A DNA stretch of 64,000 nucleotides. Source: Exilibacterium sp. Lineage in GTDB: Bacteria; Pseudomonadota; Gammaproteobacteria; Pseudomonadales; Cellvibrionaceae. Below, one piece after another: positions 8,472-16,890 of the stretch (position 1 is its first letter; every line of letters begins with the position of its first letter). Below the pieces are notes generated by a model. That model was not told the origin of the DNA, did no database searches, and saw only the letters and a list, made by a program, of their open reading frames with translations. The DNA lies in contig JANQMH010000100.1 of the NCBI GenBank assembly GCA_028280195.1, positions 1-64,000 on the forward strand. Direction: 5' to 3'. The position numbers and the translations under genes were made by a program.

Positions 8472-9209
8472 CTAGTTAATACTTGCCGCAATCTCCTTGA
8501 CATAGGCGCACAGGGTCTCCCCCAGCTGCGCCTCTTTTTTTTCAACCCGCTCCGAGGGGCCGCCGATACTGAGCACCAGCTCGCGGCCGGAAAAGGTGAC
8601 CGGCAGCGCCGTGGCCAGCGCGCCGACCCCCTCTATCACCCAGCCGTAGGATACCGCAAAGCCGCGCTCCCGAATCTGTTTGATCTCCTTGCGGATATCG
8701 TTGAGGCTGTATCTGGGCGTCTGCTGTGAGCGAAAATACAGGCGCTTCAGTTCAGTGCCGGACAGCGAGGCCAGCATGGCAAAACCCACCGCGCTGGACC
8801 AGACCGGAATGCGTGAACCGCAGGCCATGCGCAGAGCGATGGCCTGGGTGCTGGTAGCCACTCTGACCACTTCCATGTCCAGGTCCGAGCGCATAGTCAG
8901 CACCACGGTCTCGCCGGTCTGGTTTTTCAGTTTCTCCAGCCACTCGCCGATGCTGTGGTCCTGCAGGATCGAAGGCAGAATCCAGGCGGTCAGATCCTCC
9001 AGTCGCACACTGGGAAAGTAGGCACTACTCTTCCTGTGCAGGGTCAGGTAATCGAGGTTTACCAGGTTTTTCAACAGCAGGTTCAGACTCGACCTCGGGC
9101 AGTCCACCGCGCTCTGGATGGCCGACGCCGTCAGTGGCCGCTGCTCCCGGCGAAATAACTCGAGGATCTGAAAAAGTCTTTTTATAGAAATATTGGACTC
9201 ATCCTTCAT
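8472..9209 (-). CDS. IclR-family transcriptional regulator
   Basis: This 245-residue protein has an N-terminal winged helix (about 8-65: SIKRLFQILELFRREQRPLTASAIQ followed by CPRSSLNLLLKNL) and a C-terminal IclR effector domain (about 80-245). The effector part contains GETVVLTMRSD, the AxGFAMLAxL helix and IREIRERGFAVS-like sequence. The start at 9209 (MKDESN) is preferred over 9272, which adds 21 atypical residues. The gene is divergent from the TonB receptor that opens the 9.3-18.3 kb catabolic cluster. IclR proteins typically control adjacent degradation genes, so it is the likely regulator of that cluster. The inducer is unknown. Confidence 0.9.
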   Translation of the reverse strand: MKDESNISIKRLFQILELFRREQRPLTASAIQSAVDCPRSSLNLLLKNLVNLDYLTLHRKSSAYFPSVRLEDLTAWILPSILQDHSIGEWLEKLKNQTGETVVLTMRSDLDMEVVRVATSTQAIALRMACGSRIPVWSSAVGFAMLASLSGTELKRLYFRSQQTPRYSLNDIRKEIKQIRERGFAVSYGWVIEGVGALATALPVTFSGRELVLSIGGPSERVEKKEAQLGETLCAYVKEIAASIN

Positions 9210-9340
9210 AGCATGATTTTCAGATATATGGTTGCAGGTTACCAATATCTGGCATTTCGTTGACTTTTGCAAGCACTCGTCATTATCGTAAGGAAAAAAG
9301 CGACTTCAATAAAAATCTCCTTGCAAAGAGGATAACTACT

Positions 9341-11500
9341 ATGTGCAGACAAGGGAGCAATCACCGCGCCGAGTTGGGACTGGTTATGTCACTGGCCGTT
9401 GCCGCGGCAACGCAGGCGCAGATCGATACCGCCGGCGGCGGCGAACGCAGCGATATACTGGAGGAAATCACCGTTACCGCGCAGCGGCGCGAGCAGAGCC
9501 TGCAAAACGTTCCCATCGCGGTGACGGCACTCTCTGCCGACACCATTGAGCGCCGCCAGATCGTCGATACCAAGCAGGTGGTCTTCAATGTGCCGAACCT
9601 GACCGGCAACAGCAATGTCGGCCAGCAGACCGCCACCACATTCTTTCTGCGCGGCGTCGGCACCACCGAATCGCTGGCGACGGTGGACACCACGGTGGCG
9701 GTCTACGTCGACGATGTCTATGTGGCGCGCCAGGGCGTCAACAATTTCAACCTGTTCGATGTGGAGCGCATTGAAGTGCTGCGCGGGCCTCAGGGCACAC
9801 TCTACGGCCGCAACGCCACCGGCGGGGCGGTGAAAATCATCAGCAAGCAGCCTTCGGCCGAGCCCGAATTAAACCTCGACACCGCCTTCGGCAATTTCGA
9901 TCGCTACCGCGTAAAGGTATCCGGCAACACGCCCTTGATTGCAGACCGGCTGTTTTTCCGCGGCTCGGTATTGACCGAACAGGGTGACGGCTACACTAAG
10001 AATGTGACTCTGAACAAGGACGTCAACGACCTCGACTACCAGGGTGCGCGCGGCGCTTTCAGATATGTGTTTTCCGAGGATGCCGACCTTACCTTTACCG
10101 CCGACTGGAGCCGGGATCGGCAAAACGGCCTTTACGGCTCGGATATCGGCAACGTCAGCCGACCCTCGACCCGCGATCTGTTTCGGGTAACCAGCGGTGA
10201 GGATATCGACAATACGGCTGAAACCTACGGCGCCAGCATCCACGTCGACTGGAGTATCAACGACAGCTGGAACTTCGAATCCATCAGCGGCTTCCGCGAA
10301 ACCACCCAGGAATACAATCTCGATATCTCCGACCAGCCGGTGCCGATCTTCCGCCTCAGCACCGATACCGAGTCCACCCAGTACTCGCAGGAGTTCAAGT
10401 TTTCCGGCCGCGTTGGCGAGCGCGCCAATCTGACCACCGGCGTTTACTTCTTTTACGAACAGAGCGATGTGTTTCTGCAGGATGATTTCGCCCCGCTGGG
10501 CGACGGGCCGCGGCAGCCGATTCTGGTTTCCGACCGCTTTTACGATGTCACCACCGAGAGCTACGCCCTCTATGCCCAGGTCGATTACGATATCACCGAT
10601 AACTTGATCGCCACTGTCGGCGGCCGCTATACGGTGGATGAAAAATCCATAGAAGCCAATCAGATCATCAACGGCGCGCAGGGTTTCAACGACGCCGTGC
10701 TGGAGGGCCTGGGTGTGGACCTGGAACCCGACTTCGATGAGTTTACACCGAAGCTGGGGCTGGACTATGCCTTCAGCGACAACCTCAATGCCTATATCTC
10801 CTATACCCGCGGCTTCCGCAGCGGCGGCTGGCAGGCGCGGGTCAACAACGCCGCCCAGTTTCTAAACTTCCCGGCGGAGATCGTCGACTCCTTCGAGGCC
10901 GGCACCAAGGCGACATTGCTGGGCGGCAGACTGACTTGGAATGTGGCGGCGTTTCTTACCGACTACTCCGATCTGTTCAACTCCGTGCCGGGGGCCGACA
11001 ACACCTTCCTGGTGGCCACCGCCGATGCCGAGATAATCGGCCTGGAAAGCGAGTTGACCTACCGCGCCAGCAACTGGCTGGATCTGTTCGCCAATTTCGG
11101 TTTACTGGAAACCGAGTATGAGGACCTGATTCCATCGGTGGATGCACAACTGGGTGAGGAGCTGCAGCGGGCGCCGGCACTGCAGGCAAAGGTCGGCTTT
11201 TCCATCGACTACCCGCTGGACAACGGCGACCTGCTGATCAACAGTGACGTGTTCTATACCGACGATTATTACACCAACCCGCAAAACGGCCCGTTTGCCG
11301 AAACCGGCAGTTTTGCCCTGGTCAATGCATCGCTGGGATATCGCTTCGGCGGCGGCAAATATACCGTCTCGGTCAACTGCCGCAACTGTTTCGACAAGGA
11401 GTACTTCGACAGTATTCTGAGTTTTCCGACCTCCGGCTTCGTTGTGGTCTATCCCGGCGCGCCGCGCTTTTACGAACTGGCAATCAGTGCCCGCCTGTAG
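9341..11500 (+). CDS. TonB-dependent outer-membrane receptor
   Basis: This receptor of about 719 residues should import a substrate across the outer membrane using TonB-ExbBD energy. After a signal peptide (MSLAVAAATQAQ) comes a TonB box in EEITVTAQRREQSLQNVPIAVTAL. The plug domain contains TFFLRGVG, VYVDDVYVARQG and RGPQGTLYGRNATGGAVKI, and a 22-strand type barrel ends in an aromatic-rich strand. The RGPQGTLYGRN type is common in receptors of marine and sphingomonad catabolic clusters. I start at 9341 because AGAGG lies 10 bases upstream; an earlier in-frame ATG at 9260 would add an unlikely basic leader. A strong terminator follows the stop. Confidence 0.92.
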   Translation: MCRQGSNHRAELGLVMSLAVAAATQAQIDTAGGGERSDILEEITVTAQRREQSLQNVPIAVTALSADTIERRQIVDTKQVVFNVPNLTGNSNVGQQTATTFFLRGVGTTESLATVDTTVAVYVDDVYVARQGVNNFNLFDVERIEVLRGPQGTLYGRNATGGAVKIISKQPSAEPELNLDTAFGNFDRYRVKVSGNTPLIADRLFFRGSVLTEQGDGYTKNVTLNKDVNDLDYQGARGAFRYVFSEDADLTFTADWSRDRQNGLYGSDIGNVSRPSTRDLFRVTSGEDIDNTAETYGASIHVDWSINDSWNFESISGFRETTQEYNLDISDQPVPIFRLSTDTESTQYSQEFKFSGRVGERANLTTGVYFFYEQSDVFLQDDFAPLGDGPRQPILVSDRFYDVTTESYALYAQVDYDITDNLIATVGGRYTVDEKSIEANQIINGAQGFNDAVLEGLGVDLEPDFDEFTPKLGLDYAFSDNLNAYISYTRGFRSGGWQARVNNAAQFLNFPAEIVDSFEAGTKATLLGGRLTWNVAAFLTDYSDLFNSVPGADNTFLVATADAEIIGLESELTYRASNWLDLFANFGLLETEYEDLIPSVDAQLGEELQRAPALQAKVGFSIDYPLDNGDLLINSDVFYTDDYYTNPQNGPFAETGSFALVNASLGYRFGGGKYTVSVNCRNCFDKEYFDSILSFPTSGFVVVYPGAPRFYELAISARL

Positions 11501-11509
11501 TCGGTGCAC

Positions 11510-11541
11510 AGCCGGTCAGCCACCGCTGACCGGCTTTTTTT
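11510..11541 (+). terminator. Rho-independent terminator
   Basis: AGCCGGTCAG (11510-11519) pairs perfectly with CTGACCGGCT (11526-11535) around a 6-base loop and is followed by a run of seven T. It lies 10 bases after the receptor stop codon and before the MFS gene. It should therefore reduce read-through into the rest of the cluster. Confidence 0.9.
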
Positions 11542-11553
11542 CGAGGTCAGGTT

Positions 11554-12891
11554 TTGAATCATACTGATATTCACCCAGACACGGCAACACAAACGGCATC
11601 CCCCGCAGCCTGGTATGCCCTCGGTGTGCTGTTTATCGCCTATACTTTTTCCTTTATCGACCGCACCATCGTATCGCTGCTGATCGAACCGCTGAAAGCC
11701 GATCTGCAGCTGAGCGATACCGAGGTCAGTCTGCTGCACGGCTTCGCTTTCGCGGTGTTCTATACCTTTCTGGGAATACCGATCGCGCGGCTGGCCGACA
11801 GTTATTCGAGAAAGCGGATTATCGCCGTCGGCGTAGCGGTGTGGTCGCTGGCCACCTGCCTGTGCGGCCTGGCTTCACGCTTCTCGCATTTGTTTCTCGC
11901 CCGCGTCGGCGTCGGGGTGGGCGAGGCGGCACTGTCGCCGGCCGCCTACTCCATGATCACCGATATGTTCCCGCGCCAGATGCTGGGCCGCGCGCTGGGC
12001 ATTTACAGTATGGGCGTGTATATCGGCGCCGGCCTGGCCTTTCTGATCGGCGGCTATCTGATCAGTATGGTCTTTACCGCCGACACCGTCTATCTGCCCC
12101 TGGTCGGCGAACTGAAACCCTGGCAGATGGTGTTTTTTGTCGTCGGCGCACCCGGGCTCATCGTCGCCGTTCTGGTGATGACCATCGCCGAGCCGCAGCG
12201 CACCGCCAGCCGGCAAACTGAAAGGGCGCCGCTGTCAGCGGTGTTTTCCTTCGTGCGGCGCGAGCCCGGCACCTTCCTCAATCACTTTATGGGCTTTGCC
12301 GCGCTGGGACTGTTATTCAATGCCTTTATCGCCTGGGCCCCCAGCCTGATGATTCGGCAGATGGCTTATACCACCGCGGAGGCGGGATTTCAGATCGGTA
12401 TCGCGATCCTGGTCTGCGGCAGCCTGGGCATCGTCGCCGGCGGCTGGCATACCGACCGGCTGACTCACAAACAGATTAAAGACGCGCCGATCCGCACCGG
12501 CCTGCTGGCCGGCTGCTGGCTGCTGCCGGTGGGTATCGCCATGCCGCTGGTCACTGTTGCCTGGCTGAAACTGGTATTGCTGGCGCTGTTTTTTTTCTGG
12601 TCCGCCTTTCCCTATGCCGCTGCCGCCGCGGCGGTACAAATGGCCGCGCCGCCGCAGCTGCGCGCCCAGGTATCGGCGCTGTATCTGTTCTGCCTGAACT
12701 TTATCGGTATCGGCCTGGGCGCCACTCTGGTGGCGCTGCTGACCGACGGTGTTTTTGCCGACGAATCGGCGCTGCCCTACTCCATGGCCATTACCTGCCT
12801 GATCAGCGCGCCGCTGGGAATTTACTTTTTATTTGCCTGCAAAGCTCCCTTCCGCGCCAGCATCGAGCGGCGCAGGCAACAACTGTCGTGA
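11554..12891 (+). CDS. MFS transporter
   Basis: This 445-residue inner-membrane protein has about 12 hydrophobic helices. After the first helix comes the DRTIVSLLIEPLKADLQLSD segment typical of spinster-like/anion:cation MFS proteins. The loop 2-3 motif is GIPIARLADSYSRKR (about 80-94), close to the MFS G-x-L-a-D-r-x-G-R-R consensus. A start is only possible at TTG 11554, preceded by GAGG. The first 20 residues are a polar cytoplasmic leader. It follows the receptor after a terminator and precedes the amidohydrolase, ligase and oxidase genes, so it probably carries the same substrate across the inner membrane. Confidence 0.9.
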   Translation: MNHTDIHPDTATQTASPAAWYALGVLFIAYTFSFIDRTIVSLLIEPLKADLQLSDTEVSLLHGFAFAVFYTFLGIPIARLADSYSRKRIIAVGVAVWSLATCLCGLASRFSHLFLARVGVGVGEAALSPAAYSMITDMFPRQMLGRALGIYSMGVYIGAGLAFLIGGYLISMVFTADTVYLPLVGELKPWQMVFFVVGAPGLIVAVLVMTIAEPQRTASRQTERAPLSAVFSFVRREPGTFLNHFMGFAALGLLFNAFIAWAPSLMIRQMAYTTAEAGFQIGIAILVCGSLGIVAGGWHTDRLTHKQIKDAPIRTGLLAGCWLLPVGIAMPLVTVAWLKLVLLALFFFWSAFPYAAAAAAVQMAAPPQLRAQVSALYLFCLNFIGIGLGATLVALLTDGVFADESALPYSMAITCLISAPLGIYFLFACKAPFRASIERRRQQLS

Positions 12892-12904
12892 TGGGAAAAC
12901 AACC

Positions 12905-13756
12905 ATGAGTGAGTGGATCGATATCGTCGTCAATTTATTTTCACCCCGGGAAGTGGAAAACGGGCAGACCGGCTTCGACGCGGACTTCATGCAGCAGGTG
13001 CGCATGCCGCCGTCCATGCGCGGCGGCGTCACAATGGATCAATACCTTGAAATAATGGACGAGGCCGGTATTCGCCGCTCGCTGCTGATTGCCGTGCGCG
13101 CCGGCGACCGCGCCATGAAGGGCTCTTTCGAAATTCCCTACCGGCAGGTGGCCGACTGGTGCCGCCAGCACCCCGGACGCTTTTCCGGCCTGGCGGGTAT
13201 CGACCCCTACCGCGGTATCCAGGGCTTGAAGGACCTGGACTACGCGGTGCAGGAGCTCGGCTTTGTCGGCGCGCACCTGTATCCGCACTGGTTTAAACTG
13301 GCGCCGGACCAGGCCCTGTATTATCCCTACTACGCCCGCTGCTGCGAGCTGGACATACCGATCATGATGCAGGTCGGGCAGAATCTGATTTACCAGCAGG
13401 ACGTGCGCCTGCCCTCGGTGGCCAGACCCATTACACTGGACCAGGTGGCCATCGATTTCCCCGATTTGAAACTGATCGGCATTCATGTCGGTGTGCCCTG
13501 GGCCGACGAAATGATCGCCATGGCCTGGAAGCACAAAAACGTCTATATCGGCACCGACGCCTACGCTCCCCGGCACCTGCCCCAAAGCCTGGTGCACTAT
13601 ATGAACAGTTACGGCAAGCACAAGGTATTGTTCGGCACCGACTGGCCGGTTATCCACCCGCAGCGGGCAGTGCGGGAAATGCGCGACCACGGCCTGCGCG
13701 ACGATGCCTTCGAGCAGGTTATGCGCCGCAACGCCGAGCGGGTATTTGGGCTCTAA
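12905..13756 (+). CDS. Amidohydrolase family 2-like TIM-barrel protein with altered metal site
   Basis: This 283-residue protein resembles the Amidohydro_2 family (metal-dependent hydrolases and decarboxylases such as gamma-resorcylate decarboxylase). Family-like landmarks are RFSGLAGIDPYRG, GAHLYPHWF (about 125), LKLIGIHVGVPWADE (about 192) and FGTDWPVIHP (about 245), which supply the later His and Asp ligands. The first-strand metal motif (HxH or ExH) is not there: the N-terminus reads WIDIVVNLFSP. Either the metal site is reduced or the protein belongs to a divergent subgroup. It starts 13 bases after the MFS stop and is followed by a CoA ligase gene, so a role on a carboxylated or ring-cleavage intermediate is plausible but not shown. 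Confidence 0.8.
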   Translation: MSEWIDIVVNLFSPREVENGQTGFDADFMQQVRMPPSMRGGVTMDQYLEIMDEAGIRRSLLIAVRAGDRAMKGSFEIPYRQVADWCRQHPGRFSGLAGIDPYRGIQGLKDLDYAVQELGFVGAHLYPHWFKLAPDQALYYPYYARCCELDIPIMMQVGQNLIYQQDVRLPSVARPITLDQVAIDFPDLKLIGIHVGVPWADEMIAMAWKHKNVYIGTDAYAPRHLPQSLVHYMNSYGKHKVLFGTDWPVIHPQRAVREMRDHGLRDDAFEQVMRRNAERVFGL

Positions 13757-13804
13757 ACCAATCGCAGAGCACGACTGAAAGCGTCACGACATGGACATAT
13801 CGAT

Positions 13805-15322
13805 ATGCAACCCTTGACACTGACCAGCGGACTGCGCACCGCGGCGATGCGCAGCCCGGAAAAAACCGCCCTGCTGCAGGGGCAGCGCCGCCTGACTTAT
13901 GCGCAACTGCTGAACCGTATCAATCAGGTCGTTTACCGCGTGCGCGACCTGGATCTGGCGCGCGGCGATCACGCCGCGCTGCTGGCACCCAATTGCCTGG
14001 AATACATCGAGGTGGTGGCCGGTCTCAGCGATGCCGGACTGCCGGTCGCCACCGTCAATTACCGACTCAACCGCAGCGAAGTCAGCCAGATCATCAATGA
14101 CTGCCAGGCCCGAGTCCTGTTTGTGCACCCCGACTGCCTGGCGCTGGTCGACCGCAGCGCCTGTGCGACGCTGCGCGAACTGGTAGTACTCGACGGCGAC
14201 TACAATGTGGCGGCCGATATGCCTTGCACGACACCGCCACGACTTGCCGGCGATGAATGCAGTGTATTTTCCATCCCCTATACCTCCGGCACCACCGGGG
14301 CGCCGAAAGGCGTGATGCTGTCCCATCGCGCGCGCACGCTGACCTTCTTCGCCATGGCGGTGGAGTACGGCTGCTTTAACAGTCGCTGCCATTTTCTGGC
14401 AGTGGCGCCGCTGTGCCACGGCGCCGGTTTTGCCTTTGCCTACGCGCCGCTGTTCTTTGGCGGCAGCGTCGAGATCGTGCCGCGCTTTGACGCCGGGGAG
14501 ATACTGAGCACACTGCACACCCGCCGGCACGACGGCATCTTCCTGGTGCCGACGCATTTCGAGGCGATTTTTTCACTGCCGCAGGCCAGCCTGGAAAAAT
14601 TCGCCGGGCATGGGCTAAAGGCAATCATCTCCAATGCCTCGGCCCTGCCGCAGCCGATGAAGGAAAAAATCATCGCCTATTTCGGTGCAGGGCTTCTACA
14701 TGAAACCTACGGTTCCACCGAAGGCGGCATCGTTACCAACCTGCCGCCGGACAAACAATTGAGCAAAATCAACTGTGTCGGCCTGCCGTTCCACGGCACC
14801 GAGATCGAGCTGCGCAACGAGGCCGGCGAGCCGGTGCAGGCCGGTGAGCCCGGCGAGTTGTTTTCGCGCAACCTCAGCAGCTTCAGCGCCTACTGGAACA
14901 GGCCCGATGAAACGGCAGAGACACTGCAAAGCGACGGCTGGATCTCGGTGGGAGATATCGCCATGTGCGACGAAGAGGGTTATATCTATATTATCGACCG
15001 CAAGAAAGACATGATTATCTCCGGCGGCATCAATATCTATCCACGGCAGATCGAGGCGGTCATCGAAGCTATCGAATGGGTAAAGGAAGTCGCCGTGGTC
15101 GGTGTGCGCGACAGTCGCTGGGGGGAGGCGATCAAGGCCTTTGTGGTCAAACGCGATCCGCTCGCGACACATGGCGAGCAGGAGGTTTTCGAACACTGCA
15201 CTCGCCACCTGGCCGGCTTCAAGCAGCCGCGCGCCGTCGAGTTTATCGACAGTCTGCCGCGCAACGCCGGCGGCAAACTGCTGCGGCGCCAGTTGAAAGC
15301 GCCGGCCGATGCCCATGCCTGA
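13805..15322 (+). CDS. Acyl-CoA synthetase (AMP-binding, ANL superfamily)
   Basis: This 505-residue cytoplasmic enzyme should activate a carboxylic acid with ATP to an acyl-AMP and then a CoA thioester. The P-loop-like A3 motif is YTSGTTGAPKGVMLSH (about 158-173), A5 is YGSTEGG (about 301), and the hinge region reads VGDIAMCDEEGYIYIIDRKKDMIISGGINIYP (about 382-413). The catalytic C-terminal Lys is in NAGGKLLRRQL (about 492). The length is normal for the family. The gene overlaps the next one by 14 bases, which implies translational coupling. The substrate is unknown; the catabolic context suggests an aromatic or alicyclic acid. Confidence 0.92.
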   Translation: MQPLTLTSGLRTAAMRSPEKTALLQGQRRLTYAQLLNRINQVVYRVRDLDLARGDHAALLAPNCLEYIEVVAGLSDAGLPVATVNYRLNRSEVSQIINDCQARVLFVHPDCLALVDRSACATLRELVVLDGDYNVAADMPCTTPPRLAGDECSVFSIPYTSGTTGAPKGVMLSHRARTLTFFAMAVEYGCFNSRCHFLAVAPLCHGAGFAFAYAPLFFGGSVEIVPRFDAGEILSTLHTRRHDGIFLVPTHFEAIFSLPQASLEKFAGHGLKAIISNASALPQPMKEKIIAYFGAGLLHETYGSTEGGIVTNLPPDKQLSKINCVGLPFHGTEIELRNEAGEPVQAGEPGELFSRNLSSFSAYWNRPDETAETLQSDGWISVGDIAMCDEEGYIYIIDRKKDMIISGGINIYPRQIEAVIEAIEWVKEVAVVGVRDSRWGEAIKAFVVKRDPLATHGEQEVFEHCTRHLAGFKQPRAVEFIDSLPRNAGGKLLRRQLKAPADAHA

Positions 15323-16877
15323 AGCGCTGCAAAAACTCCATCTGTCGCTGCGGCAACGACAGCTGCACGAGCGTATCAATAGCGATGCGGCACTGCGGGC
15401 ACTCTATTCCCACGATGTGTTTTTTCGCGCTGCGCACACACCGGTGGCGATATTGCAGCCACAGCACCACCGGGAAATCGCCACGCTCGTGGGCGCCGCC
15501 ACCGATTGCGGTTTGAGTATCGAAGTGCGCGCCGGCGGCATGTCCTACAGCGGCGGCTATCTGGTGCAGAACGAGCGCTCGGCGGTGCTGGACGTCTCGG
15601 CCCTGCGCGGCATAGACTACGCCCACGGCGGCAACGATATCGTGGTGGTCGAAGCCGGGGTCACCTGGCAGCAGCTGGACGACTTCCTGCGGGGTACGGG
15701 TATGCGCCCCGCCATAAATGCGCCTTTCTCGGGTTCGGTATCGACCATCGGCGGCGCCATACGCCAGGGTCTGCCGGCGGATATGCACGCGGTGCTGGCG
15801 CTGGAGCTGGTTACCGCCGACGGCACGGTGTTTCAAACCGGCGCGCTGGCAACCGATACCGGAGCCTGCAGCGCCTGGCGCGGCCAGGGCCCGGACCTGA
15901 CCGGCCTGTTTATCGGCGACTGCGGCGCACTGGGAGTGCTTAGCCGGGCCTGGATCAGGCTCGAGCCGCTGCCCCGCGAGCGCGGCTTTTTCGCCTGTGC
16001 GGTAAGCGGCCCGGCGGACTATCTGCATATCCTGCAGCGGCTGTCGACACTGCCCGGAAACTATCGGGCCTACTGCTTCGACCCGGGGCGCTCAGGCAAC
16101 CTGCAGGCGCAGAGTTTTGGCGACAATCTGCGCACAGCGCTGAAAGTATTGCTGTCGAAATCCAACCCGCTGCAGGCCCTGAACAGTGCCGCGCAGATGC
16201 TGCGTACCCTGCGGCAGTGGCACAGCGGCACTGCGCCATCGACCTGGGCCGTACACCTGGTCTGCGAGGGCAGCTGCCGGCGGCAGGTGGCCGCCATGCT
16301 CGACAGCGCCAATGAACTCGCCGGCCAGCACGGTCTGCAAAGGCTGGCCACCGGCGTCGCCGAAGCCCTGAGCGAGCGCCCTTATTCGGTACGCGGTATG
16401 CTCGGCAAACGCTACGAGCGCTGGCTGCCCTGCCACGGTATCTTTCCCCTGCACTCGCCGCAGCCGGCCGCCGGCAGAATTCTGGCGGCACTGGAGGACA
16501 TTCGCGAGCGCATCGGTGCGGACAGAATGGAAACACATATGCTATTGATCAACACCGGCCGCCACCATGTACTTATCGAGCCGATGTTTTTGTGGCCCGG
16601 ATCACTGCTGCCTCTGCACCTGCAACACTGCCCCAGTGCCCGGCAGCCGGCGCCGGCGGGCGACAAGCCGGTGTCGGACGAGGAAATACTGGCGGCCCGC
16701 AAACAGTTGGTGGCACTGATGGATGAACTGGGGGCCCAGCATGTGCAGCTGGGACGCCACTACGACTACGGCACGCGGCTGAATCCGGTTGCCCGCCGAC
16801 TGCTGCGGCAAATAAAGCGCGGCGTCGACGCCGAGGGTATGCTGGCACCCGGCATGCTCGGCCTGGCGGCGGAATAG
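15309..16877 (+). CDS. FAD-binding oxidase/dehydrogenase of the VAO/PCMH family
   Basis: This 522-residue flavoprotein has a PCMH FAD domain at about residues 40-230: ILQPQHHREIATLV, then VRAGGMSYSGGYLVQN, VVVEAGVTWQQLDDFL and the GSVSTIGGAIRQG loop. Many relatives attach FAD covalently through a His in GGHSY; here the residue is Met (GGMSY), so non-covalent FAD is expected. The C-terminus (GVDAEGMLAPGMLG) resembles vanillyl-alcohol oxidase and 4-cresol dehydrogenase ends, hinting at a phenolic substrate. It overlaps the ligase gene by 14 bases and precedes the hydrolase by 13, so it is part of the same operon. Confidence 0.85.
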   Translation: MPMPEALQKLHLSLRQRQLHERINSDAALRALYSHDVFFRAAHTPVAILQPQHHREIATLVGAATDCGLSIEVRAGGMSYSGGYLVQNERSAVLDVSALRGIDYAHGGNDIVVVEAGVTWQQLDDFLRGTGMRPAINAPFSGSVSTIGGAIRQGLPADMHAVLALELVTADGTVFQTGALATDTGACSAWRGQGPDLTGLFIGDCGALGVLSRAWIRLEPLPRERGFFACAVSGPADYLHILQRLSTLPGNYRAYCFDPGRSGNLQAQSFGDNLRTALKVLLSKSNPLQALNSAAQMLRTLRQWHSGTAPSTWAVHLVCEGSCRRQVAAMLDSANELAGQHGLQRLATGVAEALSERPYSVRGMLGKRYERWLPCHGIFPLHSPQPAAGRILAALEDIRERIGADRMETHMLLINTGRHHVLIEPMFLWPGSLLPLHLQHCPSARQPAPAGDKPVSDEEILAARKQLVALMDELGAQHVQLGRHYDYGTRLNPVARRLLRQIKRGVDAEGMLAPGMLGLAAE

Positions 16878-16890
16878 AGGAGGCGAAGCG

